Part shown: positions 16,166 through 24,989 of the stretch, in pieces
Numbering within the stretch: the stretch's first letter is position 1
Layout: each line of letters opens with the position of its first letter
Origin: Prevotella sp.
Lineage (GTDB): Bacteria > Bacteroidota > Bacteroidia > Bacteroidales > Dysgonomonadaceae
Direction of reading: 5' to 3'
Length of the DNA stretch: 49,592 nt
Assembly: GCA_031285625.1 (NCBI GenBank)
Contig: JAITVV010000052.1
Coordinates: 1 to 49,592, forward strand
The notes under the pieces: generated by a model
Seen by the model: only the letters and a program-made list of their open reading frames with translations
Told to the model about the DNA's origin: nothing
The model's database searches: none
Position numbers and translations under genes: made by a program

Positions 16166-17005
16166 ATGAAATACATTGAAGTAAAATTTATATGCACTCC
16201 TAACAACGAGATTGTTAATAGTATATTATCTGCCACCATCGGAGAAATAGGATTTGAAAGTTTTGTTGAAGATGAACTGGGTACAACTGCTTACATCCAA
16301 AGTGATATGTTCAATATGGAAAAGCTAGATGAGATTCTGGTCAATTTTCCGATAGAAGCTGAAATTATCTATACATACAAAAGCATAGAAGAGCAAAATT
16401 GGAATGAAGAGTGGGAAAAAAATTATTTCCAGCCACTGATAATAGATAACAGATGCATTATACAAAGTACATTTCATAATGTGCCCGCCACCTACGATTA
16501 CAATATATATATCGATCCGAAGATGGCTTTCGGGACAGGACATCATCAAACCACAGAACTGATGATAAGAGAGATACTTAAGGACGATTTCTCCGGTAAA
16601 TCCTTATTAGACATGGGTACAGGTACAGCCATACTTGCTATATTGGCATCAATGCGTGGTGCAGATCCTATCATAGCAATAGATATAGACCAATGGGCAT
16701 ATGATAATGCGATGGAAAACCTGAAGATCAATAATATTGACAATGTAAAAGTAGAAATAGGCGGAGCTGAATTATTAGGAAGTACCACTTTTGATGTTAT
16801 CCTGGCCAATATAAACCGTAATATATTATTAAACGATATACACTCTTATGTATCAGTACTTAATACTGGAGGATCTTTATATATGAGCGGCTTCTATGTA
16901 GAGGATATTCCTGTAATAACAGAAGAATGTAATAAGAACGGATTAACATTCATAAGCAATACAACTAAGGATAACTGGACAGCTGTAAAATTCCGAAAGA
17001 TATAA
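16166..17005 (+). CDS. prmA: Ribosomal protein L11 methyltransferase
   Basis: PrmA uses S-adenosylmethionine to trimethylate residues of ribosomal protein L11. The translation has an N-terminal substrate-recognition part, WNEEWEKNYFQPL, and DPKMAFGTGHHQTT, which is the PrmA signature. The class I methyltransferase glycine block is LLDMGTGTAILAILA, and a VILANINRNI block with the catalytic N-like motif follows. The ATG at 16166 gives 279 residues, typical for Bacteroidota. A TTG at 16148 in the same frame lies within the promoter element and is rejected. It is followed by a stem-loop at 17010-17047 without T-run. Confidence 0.93.
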   Translation: MKYIEVKFICTPNNEIVNSILSATIGEIGFESFVEDELGTTAYIQSDMFNMEKLDEILVNFPIEAEIIYTYKSIEEQNWNEEWEKNYFQPLIIDNRCIIQSTFHNVPATYDYNIYIDPKMAFGTGHHQTTELMIREILKDDFSGKSLLDMGTGTAILAILASMRGADPIIAIDIDQWAYDNAMENLKINNIDNVKVEIGGAELLGSTTFDVILANINRNILLNDIHSYVSVLNTGGSLYMSGFYVEDIPVITEECNKNGLTFISNTTKDNWTAVKFRKI

Positions 17006-17009
17006 ACGA

Positions 17010-17047
17010 CATAAGAGGAGGCTTCTGAATCGAAACCTCCTCTTATG
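17010..17047 (+). terminator. Stem-loop downstream of prmA
   Basis: CATAAGAGGAGG at 17010-17021 pairs perfectly with CCTCCTCTTATG at 17036-17047. No T-tract follows, so this is a weaker terminator or a 3' end-protecting hairpin. Confidence 0.55.
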
Positions 17048-17071
17048 TGTGAGTTAATTAGGTATTAGGCT

Positions 17072-17125
17072 TTAAGGTAAATAAAGATTGTTTGGTTATC
17101 GATACAAAGGAAAGACATTTATGAG
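17072..17125 (-). repeat. Partial copy of the dispersed intergenic repeat
   Basis: TTAAGGTAAATAAAGATTGT (17072-17091) matches the outer end of the copy at 29178-29197 in 19 of 20 positions. The next 30 bases (GATACAAAGGAAAGAC) align loosely to the same copy. The palindromic core seen in the other three copies is absent here. Confidence 0.4.
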
Positions 17126-17253
17126 TCCTTGCCAAATAAAAAAACATATTATAAAACATATTTTTTATAAATTTTGCTAAAGAAAATATCCATCCCGGCC
17201 TATCTGTTTAACAGATGTTAATGCCATTTCATCGATTATTAACCATATTATGA

Positions 17254-18633
17254 TCAATTCATATAATCCCACATTGGTAGTTGAACAGGCTTCTTCCCTA
17301 AGCAGCTCAGAGCCTTAGCATCCAGATACTGCTTATGTACAACCAAGCGAAACATGTATTCACTAAACCATTTATCAGTAAAAGTTAAATATCCTCTATT
17401 ACCGGAACCTGCACCCCAGCTATTTTCAAATTCCCATTTAACAGGCTGATCACTTATATCTGTGTCACAACCAATCAAAGTCATAGCATGGGATGATCCG
17501 CTCTGACGGGTCAATATACGTGCTTTTTTATCCATGGATAGATCAACTCCTAATAATGATTCATAGTCATACATATCAGGATCGAGAATACCCGACTCTC
17601 TATTCAATTGTTTACCAACATCACAGGATGCATACATAGCCTCGTTATTGCGAATAGATGCTAAAGCTGCTTTCTTTATATCCTCATTTGGTAGATTCAG
17701 GTAAACCCAATTTATACCTTCTATTGTATTCTTATAGTTTTGAATTTCATATAGCTGATAGAATTCACGTGTCGGATCGTTCATAATCATAATATAGTTA
17801 TCCGGGGAATAATCGGCAGGAGTTATCTCTTTATAAAATTGCTGAGGTGTATAGTTATTCAGCTCATGTATACTCCCATTCCTGTCTTTATATCTCCATG
17901 TAAATTGTTTTGGTGGTTCTCCAAGACAAAGAGACAAGATACGGTATACATCTTTCAGTATTACAGTTTTCTCATTTCGCAAATCCTGTATTTTCTTACC
18001 TCCTGCTGCCAGTTCACGCAAGTTGTATCCACCGGCACGAAGTTTTTCGTTTACAAGGCCTATCATTTGCCGTGTATTATTTGAGTGTGCTGTTTCAGGC
18101 ATTACTTCCTGAGGAACAACACCATATTTTTCGCCAAGATTATAATATAAGTTCCATACTCCTCCATCACTTACAGGCGATTTAAACAAATATTCTACCG
18201 TTCTGTCATCAATCGGTTCTTTACTGGTTCCGATTATATTTTCGAGAAACAGATTCGCCTTTTCAAAAATATCCCAGAAGTAAAGATAATTATGTGAAAA
18301 ATCAAACTCCCCGAGATTATACTTTTCCATAATAGAAGGACGCAAAACATTCATTGAAGTAAACATCCAGCATCTGCCCGAGCTTTTCTGATCGGTAATG
18401 CCTTTTACGTTAACCCTATACTTAAAGTAATGATCTATTTTCCCCTGCAAACTATTGTTTAATGCGTTAGCCGTTATATTAGCATTGGTAGTCAGAACGT
18501 TTTGAATAGCTTTGGTTGATGCATCCTGTTTAAAACTCGATTGAATTTCCTGAAGATCTTTTTCGGTTATCGTTTGGGCTGTTATACCCGCAGAGAAACA
18601 TAATAAAATTCCCGCAAATAGTACTTTTTTCAT
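17254..18633 (-). CDS. pepC: Aminopeptidase C (bleomycin hydrolase family, C1B), secreted
   Basis: This papain-fold cysteine peptidase family removes N-terminal residues from peptides. Catalytic residues are visible: Cys 88 in SSGRCWMFTS (with Gln 82 forming the oxyanion hole in DQKSSGRC), His in SGSSHAMTLIG, and Asn in EFENSWGAGSG. The length is 459. Unlike cytosolic PepC, it starts with a Sec signal peptide (MKKVLFAGILLCFSAGITAQ), as in other Bacteroidales copies, so it is probably periplasmic. It is a single-gene unit, and its -7 element (TATTTTTG, 18656-18663) is 23 bases upstream. Confidence 0.9.
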   Translation of the reverse strand: MKKVLFAGILLCFSAGITAQTITEKDLQEIQSSFKQDASTKAIQNVLTTNANITANALNNSLQGKIDHYFKYRVNVKGITDQKSSGRCWMFTSMNVLRPSIMEKYNLGEFDFSHNYLYFWDIFEKANLFLENIIGTSKEPIDDRTVEYLFKSPVSDGGVWNLYYNLGEKYGVVPQEVMPETAHSNNTRQMIGLVNEKLRAGGYNLRELAAGGKKIQDLRNEKTVILKDVYRILSLCLGEPPKQFTWRYKDRNGSIHELNNYTPQQFYKEITPADYSPDNYIMIMNDPTREFYQLYEIQNYKNTIEGINWVYLNLPNEDIKKAALASIRNNEAMYASCDVGKQLNRESGILDPDMYDYESLLGVDLSMDKKARILTRQSGSSHAMTLIGCDTDISDQPVKWEFENSWGAGSGNRGYLTFTDKWFSEYMFRLVVHKQYLDAKALSCLGKKPVQLPMWDYMN

Positions 18634-18655
18634 GAATGTTGATTTTTTATTAATA

Positions 18656-18663
18656 CAAAAATA
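18656..18663 (-). promoter_or_regulatory. Bacteroidota -7 promoter element for aminopeptidase C
   Basis: TATTTTTG on the minus strand, 23 bases before the start codon at 18633, matches TAnnTTTG. Confidence 0.5.
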
Positions 18664-18780
18664 AGAATTCTTAAGGGAATAATCCTAACTAATCAATTGA
18701 TAATAATGATACGTATTATGCTTCGAAAACCATTTATCTCATCCTCCCATAATAACCTTATATTCAATAAATAAAGCATA

Positions 18781-18885
18781 AAAGGTGACAAAGGTGACAG
18801 TTTTTATGTAGTTTTTCAATAGTAACTTTTTGTTACCCTGATATCACATAAAGCTATTTATATACAGATAATTATATTTATTTTT
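18781..18885 (+). repeat. Dispersed intergenic repeat, copy A
   Basis: The core begins AAAGGTGACAAAGGTGACAG, then runs through a T-rich spacer to AGTAACTTTTTGTTACC, and ends with ATATCACATAAAGC and a T/A-rich tail. It aligns with copy C (32748-32838, same strand) and with the reverse complement of copy B (29178-29279). Its place is the 495-base gap between aminopeptidase C and the MFS gene, which holds no other recognisable feature besides promoters. Confidence 0.6.
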
Positions 18886-19098
18886 TACAACTTCTTTGTA
18901 ACTAAGAATAATAGATATATTTGTTAAACACAGAAATAATCAGACAATTAACATTTCCCTTGTTGATAAGCTATGAATTTTGTCCATGAAAATTGCAATG
19001 GCTATCAAAACCTGACTAATATAGTATAATATAGAGGTCATACAAAATTATTGCATCATAAGTATATTAATTCTTTATTCTTCTCTAAGACTTTTATT

Positions 19099-19106
19099 TA
19101 TCTTTG
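19099..19106 (+). promoter_or_regulatory. Bacteroidota -7 promoter element for the MFS gene
   Basis: TATCTTTG followed by CG matches TAnnTTTG, 23 bases before the ATG at 19129. Confidence 0.6.
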
Positions 19107-19128
19107 CGTCGTCTTAAAAAACTAACAG

Positions 19129-20346
19129 ATGACATCAGAACAACCCGTTTACTCGAAACAAAGGATACGTTACGCCGTATTATCTCTATTTATAGCACAA
19201 GGCTTGTGCTTTGCTAGTTGGGCTAGCCGCTTACCGGACATTAAGAGAGACTTTAATGTAGAAAGCTATTTACACTATGGATTGTTAATGTTTCTACTTC
19301 CTTTGGGTAAGTTTGTAGCTATTCCTATTGTTGGATTTTTGCTACCCAGAATAGGCAGTAAAAAAACAGTTTTGATAAGTATAATCGGATATGCTTTAGC
19401 TCTGTTTATGGTAAGTATTATACCCGGAATAACAGGACTGGGAATCACTTTATTCCTGTTTGGTATATTCTGGAATATGACAGATATTTCACTAAATACA
19501 CAAGCGATCGAGGTTGAACGGATTTATGGTAAGCCTATTATTGCAACCTTCCATGCCAGCTGGAGTTTAGCAGCTGTTATCGGCGCTGTTATCGGCTATT
19601 CTATGATCAATCTGAATGTAATCACTCTTTATCATTTTTCTATAATAACTGTAGTGGCTATTATAGTGATCTTATTAAATTACAAGTATCTACAAGAACC
19701 AGCCATAGCAACTGAAAAGAAAGAGATAAAAACAGAAACATCCCTGACCGAAAAGAAATCAAAGAAATTTCGTATGCCAGAGAGTTTACTCATTCAGTTG
19801 GGTTTAGTCTGGCTACTTGCACTGATCGTAGAAAATACAATGTTTGAATGGAGTGATGTATATTTTCAGTCTGTAATAAAAGCACCTGAATCGTTGCAAG
19901 TTGGATTTCTTGTATTCATGGTCATGATGTTTACAGGTCGTATGCTCACAAATTTTGCTTATACAATATGGCAAAAGAAGACCGTATTACAGATTGCAGG
20001 AGCACTCATATTCGTTGGGTTTATTACTTCCTCCCTTTTTATCGGTTATTCTGACGATATGCTCATTCAGGTTATTATCACATCTATTGGCTTTATGCTC
20101 ATCGGATTGGGTATTTCCTGCGTAGTGCCTACGCTTTATAGTATTGTTGGTGATAAAGCTAAAACACCTGTAGGTACAGCTTTAACAATAATGTCAAGTA
20201 TTAGCTTTGTCGGACCATTTGTATCACCATTACTTGTTGGGGCGGTTTCAGACTCACACGGGCCTAAATGGGCTTACCTGGTTATGAGTCTGGTAGGATT
20301 GTGTATAATAGCTGCTGTATCTTTAGGTAAGTCATTAAAGAAATAA
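19129..20346 (+). CDS. Major facilitator superfamily transporter
   Basis: The 405-residue product has about 12 hydrophobic segments, with a charged central loop (about 195-220, KKEIKTETSLTEKKSKKFR) separating two six-helix halves, the standard MFS plan. The opening ends of helix 1 contain GLCFASWASRLPDIK and the A-motif-like region is LPRIGSKKTV. The pattern ASWASRLPDI is characteristic of the MFS group annotated as fucose permease-like or 'YdeO-type' exporters. Substrate and direction are unknown. It is convergent with a PfkB kinase across a shared palindromic terminator, so co-regulation is not implied. Confidence 0.85.
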   Translation: MTSEQPVYSKQRIRYAVLSLFIAQGLCFASWASRLPDIKRDFNVESYLHYGLLMFLLPLGKFVAIPIVGFLLPRIGSKKTVLISIIGYALALFMVSIIPGITGLGITLFLFGIFWNMTDISLNTQAIEVERIYGKPIIATFHASWSLAAVIGAVIGYSMINLNVITLYHFSIITVVAIIVILLNYKYLQEPAIATEKKEIKTETSLTEKKSKKFRMPESLLIQLGLVWLLALIVENTMFEWSDVYFQSVIKAPESLQVGFLVFMVMMFTGRMLTNFAYTIWQKKTVLQIAGALIFVGFITSSLFIGYSDDMLIQVIITSIGFMLIGLGISCVVPTLYSIVGDKAKTPVGTALTIMSSISFVGPFVSPLLVGAVSDSHGPKWAYLVMSLVGLCIIAAVSLGKSLKK

Positions 20347-20363
20347 AAGGAACATATCAAAAC

Positions 20364-20397
20364 AAAAAGTAGAAGCATATGCTTCTACTTTTTTATT
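20364..20397. terminator. Bidirectional terminator
   Basis: A near-perfect palindrome from 20364 to 20393 (AAAAAGTAGAAGCATATGC and its complement) is flanked by an A-run and a T-run. It can serve both the MFS gene (stop 20346) and the convergent PfkB gene (stop 20414). Confidence 0.9.
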
Positions 20398-20413
20398 ATA
20401 AACAGTTCTTTCT

Positions 20414-21313
20414 TTATACCTGAGGTATTATTTTTTCTGCATTATTGATTCTTGCCTCCACATCTTCTTTTGTTCCGCTGAATGGCCCTGATCCTTCTAT
20501 CTTTATAGTTGCCATTGCAGCAGCAAACTTACCGGCTTCTTCTATACCTGCTCCTTTTGCTCTCTTATACAAGTATCCTGTAACATAAGTATCTCCACAA
20601 CCTGTAGCATCTACTACCTCTTTTGGCTTATATGCTGGAATTTTATAATATTGCTTCCCATCATAAATAACAGATCCAAGGCTGCCTAAAGTAACAAGAA
20701 CCTCTTTTACTCCCCAATCATATAATTGTTGTGAAGCTTGTTTAATATCTGTCATTCCTGTCAATACCTCCATTTCCAAGTCATTCACTTTGAGAATATG
20801 AACATATTTCAATGTTTCCAGCTTATTCTTCCAATCGATAGGATAAACATTCTGATCACGAACCTCACGCAAATAGCCTTGTGAATCTATAGCAATAAGT
20901 CCTTTCTGGGATAAGTATTCGACCAGTTCTAATGGGAAATCATCTGCAAGCAAAGCTCCTAACAGGAAAATATTAGCTTCGAAATCTTCGAAACCACTTA
21001 CAGTAAACGGGTCAGCTTTTGCCAAAACACGTTGAGTACGGTTGTTTTGATTTTCACCATATATATTTTCAAAATATACCGAATGCCTGCTTGGAATAAC
21101 ATTAACATCTACCCCCTGGGAACGCAAGTCGTCCACAACAGCCATTTCTGACTGAGCCAGTGATGTAACCAATGTATAATCTATATCTTCGAAGTGGCGA
21201 ATAGCGTGTGAAAAATAGAAAGCTGTGCCTCCAGGCATATGTACTGTGCTTTTAGGTGTAACTACCTTGTCTAAGGTAATATGCCCTATGCAACAAAGAT
21301 CATGTTTATGCAT
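20414..21313 (-). CDS. PfkB-family carbohydrate/nucleoside kinase
   Basis: The ribokinase-like fold is shown by the C-terminal signature VDATGCGDTYVTGYLYKRA (family pattern DTxGAGD; here the second Gly-Ala-Gly-Asp is GCGD, with the catalytic Asp), the N-terminal glycine pair MPGGTAFYFSHA, and the middle block TLGSLGSVIYDG. The length of 299 is normal. The substrate is not clear: the N-terminus CCIGHITLDK is more like the inositol/sugar kinases. No sugar-use genes are nearby. A -7 element (TATTTTTG on the minus strand) is at 21333-21340. Confidence 0.85.
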   Translation of the reverse strand: MHKHDLCCIGHITLDKVVTPKSTVHMPGGTAFYFSHAIRHFEDIDYTLVTSLAQSEMAVVDDLRSQGVDVNVIPSRHSVYFENIYGENQNNRTQRVLAKADPFTVSGFEDFEANIFLLGALLADDFPLELVEYLSQKGLIAIDSQGYLREVRDQNVYPIDWKNKLETLKYVHILKVNDLEMEVLTGMTDIKQASQQLYDWGVKEVLVTLGSLGSVIYDGKQYYKIPAYKPKEVVDATGCGDTYVTGYLYKRAKGAGIEEAGKFAAAMATIKIEGSGPFSGTKEDVEARINNAEKIIPQV

Positions 21314-21332
21314 TATTAATTTTTTTGAAATG

Positions 21333-21340
21333 CAAAAATA
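21333..21340 (-). promoter_or_regulatory. Bacteroidota -7 promoter element for the PfkB kinase
   Basis: TATTTTTG on the minus strand, 20 bases before the start codon at 21313, matches TAnnTTTG. Confidence 0.45.
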
Positions 21341-21428
21341 GTAAATTATTACATCTTCTGATTATATCTCTCTCCTAAAAAAGAAAAAGGTTTCACCTTT
21401 TAGATAAAACCTTTTAAATACGTTATAA

Positions 21429-23852
21429 TTACTTTTTATTCTTTACATATTTTTCCAACCATTGATCTTGTTCCCATAGCAGATGAAATACAGATTCTTT
21501 AGCAGCATATCCATGACTTTCTTTTGGTAGGATAACTAAACGTGCCGGAGCTCCAAATCCTTTCAGAGCATTAAAGTATCGCTCACTCTGCATAGTATAA
21601 GTTCCCGAGTTATTATCATCCCCACCATGAACCAGTAGCATAGGTGTTTTCATTTTGTCGGCATGCATAAATGGCGACATAGTATTATAAACTTCAGGTG
21701 CCTCCCAATAATTCCTTTCTTCGGCCTGAAAACCAAAAGGAGTCAGTGTTCTGTTATAGGCGCCACTACGTGCAATACCTGCGGCAAATAAATCGGAGTG
21801 AGTCAGGAGATTTGCCGTCATAAATGCTCCATATGAATGTCCTCCTACTGCTACACGTGATTTATCTATGTACCCCATCGAATCTACCGCATCTATTGCT
21901 GCTTTTGCATTTGCAATCAGCTGCTCTAAGAATGTATCATTAGGCTCAGCATTACCCTCCCCCACTATGGGAAAAGATGCATCGTCCAATATCGCATATC
22001 CCCTTGTTACCCAATATATAGGCGAGCCATAATATGGATATATAAACTCATTCGGATTGGTAGTATTCTGCCCTGCGCTACTTTTATCTTTATATTCTGT
22101 CGGATATGCCCACATCACCATAGGTAGCTTTTCTTTTTTCTGCATATCATAGTTTGCAGGCAAATAAAGGGTACCTGTTAGTTCCACCCCATCGGGACGT
22201 CTATATTTTATCACTTCCTTATAAATATCGGCTATGCTTCTGAATGGGTTATCAAAATGAGTAATAGCTATCGGTGCAACCCTCTTTATTGTATTCAAAA
22301 TATAATAATTCGGATACTCTGTAAGTGATTGTATCCAGACTAAATATTCTCCACGCTTAGCATCAATGATAGATATTATATCAAGCTTTTTATCAGTATA
22401 ACTCGATTGATAGAGACGTTTGGTTAGCTTTGTATTAAGGTCTATTTCATCCACAAAAGGGAACTGCCCTTTCTCCGAATATCCCTGACCGATCAGATAT
22501 GCTTTAGTACCTTCCAGATTGAGAGTGTATTCTCCAAATTGGTTTTTCTTTGTATCAAAACTTCCGGGATTATTATATACATCCTGATAGCTCCTATCGA
22601 ATAAAAGTGTTGGATTATGCGTTAAGTCATCAGATGGATTAAATATGTATGTTTTCTCATTGCGTGTGTTCCACCAGTAATCCTTTAGAATTGCAATATT
22701 ATCATTTCCCCATATAATTGTTTGAAAACGATTAATTGTTTTAGCCAAGCTTCTAGAATTACCATTAAATGGACTATCTAGTTCATATACTTCATCTCTG
22801 AACTCTGCCTCTATTTCCGGATCACCTTTGTCCAAAGCTTCTACCCAATATAATGTTGCGGGTTTGTCTGCTCTCCATGATATATTACGTTTTCCCGTAT
22901 AAGTTGCCATAAAACCTTTTGGCATAACCTCTTGTAATGGTTTATCATTAAATTTACTAATCAACTCTCCATTCTGGTCATAGATTACGGTTTCTACCGG
23001 AAACCTATATAATGGAACTATATAAGAGAAAGGTTTATGCAAGGTACTTATTAACACATAATTACCATCAGGAGAGAAAGTTTCTCCCGTATACATATTC
23101 TTATCTTTCCATAATGTTTTATTTCCAGATAAATTAACTTTATACAACTCTGATGTAACCAAAGATTCAAAATTAGCCTCATCTGTTGCATTTTTCAATA
23201 AATCCTGATAAGTCCGGTTTTGAGCTTTTTCTCCAACTTCGCTAACCGAAATTGTAGGGCCATTAGGTATACTCTCCTTTGTATCTATCAAATCTGATCT
23301 GTCATCCGGTAACACCCGTACCAGCAGTTCATTACTATCCTTAAACCAAGTATATGGATTTCCTAAATTTGCATTTAAGTTAGCTTCTGTTAACCTTTCT
23401 GCTTTTAATGATAATAAATCTATATACCATAGCTCAACCCCTGTAGCTGTAGTATTCGTAAAAGCAACCTTATTTTCATCAGGCGACCAAGTCACATAGC
23501 TTATTTTTGCATTTTGTGGCAATCCTTCGATTTGTATAGGTTCAGTATTAGCAATATCCTTGAATTTGAGATTGTTTATATATGTTATCGTACTTGATAT
23601 ATTTGTTTTAGGATTAATCCTAAGACCTCCTAACCTCATCTCCTTTTCAGATAAATCTGCCAGAGTTTTATATGTATTTCTATACTGAAATAGCATCTTA
23701 GTACGTTTACTATTCATACTAAGAGTAGGTGCCCGATCAAAATCAGCAAGCTCAAGAATCTCTGCCGGAGGTTTTTGATACATCAAATCTTCCTGTGCAA
23801 ATACACTAACAGAAAGGAATAAAACCAAAATTAAAAATAGTTGCTTTTTCAT
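21429..23852 (-). CDS. S9D-type glutamyl endopeptidase-like serine peptidase, secreted
   Basis: The 807-residue protein has a Sec signal peptide (about 1-19), a long beta-propeller-like part, and a C-terminal alpha/beta-hydrolase catalytic domain. The catalytic Ser is in VGGHSYGAFMTANLL, the Asp is in LVHGGDDNNSG and the His is in LPKESHGYAAKES. The segments GIARSGAYNRTLTPFGFQ and TMQSERYFNALKG are close to what I remember of the plant chloroplast glutamyl endopeptidase (S9D), which separates it from acylaminoacyl peptidase (S9C). Its role is likely periplasmic peptide degradation. It is a single gene on the minus strand. Confidence 0.88.
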   Translation of the reverse strand: MKKQLFLILVLFLSVSVFAQEDLMYQKPPAEILELADFDRAPTLSMNSKRTKMLFQYRNTYKTLADLSEKEMRLGGLRINPKTNISSTITYINNLKFKDIANTEPIQIEGLPQNAKISYVTWSPDENKVAFTNTTATGVELWYIDLLSLKAERLTEANLNANLGNPYTWFKDSNELLVRVLPDDRSDLIDTKESIPNGPTISVSEVGEKAQNRTYQDLLKNATDEANFESLVTSELYKVNLSGNKTLWKDKNMYTGETFSPDGNYVLISTLHKPFSYIVPLYRFPVETVIYDQNGELISKFNDKPLQEVMPKGFMATYTGKRNISWRADKPATLYWVEALDKGDPEIEAEFRDEVYELDSPFNGNSRSLAKTINRFQTIIWGNDNIAILKDYWWNTRNEKTYIFNPSDDLTHNPTLLFDRSYQDVYNNPGSFDTKKNQFGEYTLNLEGTKAYLIGQGYSEKGQFPFVDEIDLNTKLTKRLYQSSYTDKKLDIISIIDAKRGEYLVWIQSLTEYPNYYILNTIKRVAPIAITHFDNPFRSIADIYKEVIKYRRPDGVELTGTLYLPANYDMQKKEKLPMVMWAYPTEYKDKSSAGQNTTNPNEFIYPYYGSPIYWVTRGYAILDDASFPIVGEGNAEPNDTFLEQLIANAKAAIDAVDSMGYIDKSRVAVGGHSYGAFMTANLLTHSDLFAAGIARSGAYNRTLTPFGFQAEERNYWEAPEVYNTMSPFMHADKMKTPMLLVHGGDDNNSGTYTMQSERYFNALKGFGAPARLVILPKESHGYAAKESVFHLLWEQDQWLEKYVKNKK

Positions 23853-24090
23853 TATGATTATTTTGTGGGTTCCAGATTTTTAAATCAAATGCTAAAATAC
23901 AAATTTTATAAATACCTATACTCGTTTATTGTCAATTTGATAGATAAATAGGAAAAACAGTCTTTCATCAGGGCTTTATCAAATAATCAATGATAAATAT
24001 TAATTTCCAATTATTTTTGCTGTTATTCATACTTTTTTTATTTCTTTGTTAATTGATCGGATAATAATATCCAATCACACAATAATAGAG

Positions 24091-24519
24091 ATGAAAAGAT
24101 ATTTATACATAACATTAGGCTTAATATCATTAAGCCTGGGTTTGTTGGGAATAGTGACTCCCGGACTTCCCACTACACCTTTTATTCTTCTTACAGGTGT
24201 ATTGTTTGCTAAAGGATCGCCAAGACTTCACCAAAAATTATTAGACAATAAGCTGACCGGACGCTATATACGCCAGGTAAATAATGGTTTCAGCCTCAAA
24301 GGGATGGCTATATCCATAGGTATGATGTGGTGTATGATCTTCTTTACAGCTTTTGTTGTATTCGTGAACAATGAAACAATGCGATTTGTTATGCTAGGAT
24401 TAGGAGTTGTAGGTACAATAGCCCAACTCATAGTTCTCCGAAAAAAGAAAAAGAAAGCAAAAATATCAGTATTAGAAAGCGAAAATCAAGATGGGACAAG
24501 GAATTTGAAGGCTTCTTGA
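24091..24519 (+). CDS. YbaN/DUF454-family small membrane protein
   Basis: The 142-residue protein fits the DUF454 (YbaN) family of unknown function. The family signature LGLLGIVTPGLPTTPFIL (about residues 15-32) is present, followed by AKGSPRLHQKLLDNKLTGR. The hydrophobic segments (about 5-22, 68-88, 92-110) predict an inner-membrane protein. The C-terminus is Lys-rich (RKKKKKAK). The start at 24091 is preferred because GAG spaced before this ATG and the family N-terminus fit. An in-frame TTG at 24046 would add 15 residues that are not membrane-like. Confidence 0.82.
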   Translation: MKRYLYITLGLISLSLGLLGIVTPGLPTTPFILLTGVLFAKGSPRLHQKLLDNKLTGRYIRQVNNGFSLKGMAISIGMMWCMIFFTAFVVFVNNETMRFVMLGLGVVGTIAQLIVLRKKKKKAKISVLESENQDGTRNLKAS

Positions 24520-24638
24520 ATTTGATAAAAAATGTATATTTATGTTATAAAAAATAGAAGTTATATTTTGTTATCTTGCTATAATTCTCTTCCTTTGTGT
24601 AAGAAGGGGACATTTAAAACAGAAACAACCTAATAAAA

Positions 24639-24956
24639 ATGGAAAACAATAACAACGAACAGAATAATCAAATACAAATTGAATTACCGGAAGATGTAGC
24701 TCAGGGAATATACTCTAATTTAGCTATAATAGCCCACTCCTCATCCGAATTTGTTATCGATTTTGTCCGTATATTACCTGGTATGCCCAAAGCAAAAGTA
24801 CAATCACGTATAGTTATCACGCCCGAGCATGCCAAACGTTTGTTGTATGCATTGAATGACAATGTAAAAAGATTTGAATCCCAGAATGGACCCATTACCG
24901 TTGATAATCCGGCAGGTTTCTTACCTCCTATCAACGGCCCTATAGGAGAAGCTTGA
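24639..24956 (+). CDS. DUF3467-family protein
   Basis: This is a small soluble protein (105 residues) of a family of unknown function found in Bacteroidota and relatives. The family core is visible as QGIYSNLAIIAHSSSEFVID, FVRILPGMPKAKVQSRIV and the end TPEHAKRLLYALNDNVKRFE. The tail is Pro/Gly-rich. It is located 33 bases before alanine dehydrogenase and may be co-transcribed with it and cydAB, because no promoter element or terminator is seen between. Confidence 0.85.
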   Translation: MENNNNEQNNQIQIELPEDVAQGIYSNLAIIAHSSSEFVIDFVRILPGMPKAKVQSRIVITPEHAKRLLYALNDNVKRFESQNGPITVDNPAGFLPPINGPIGEA

Positions 24957-24989
24957 TCTAATATTATTCAATAATAAAACGAAGAATAT

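Noticed and set aside
17254-18633. Possible papain-like cathepsin with toxin role
   Set aside because: The Cys, His and Asn blocks and the length fit aminopeptidase C; no toxin-delivery domain is present.
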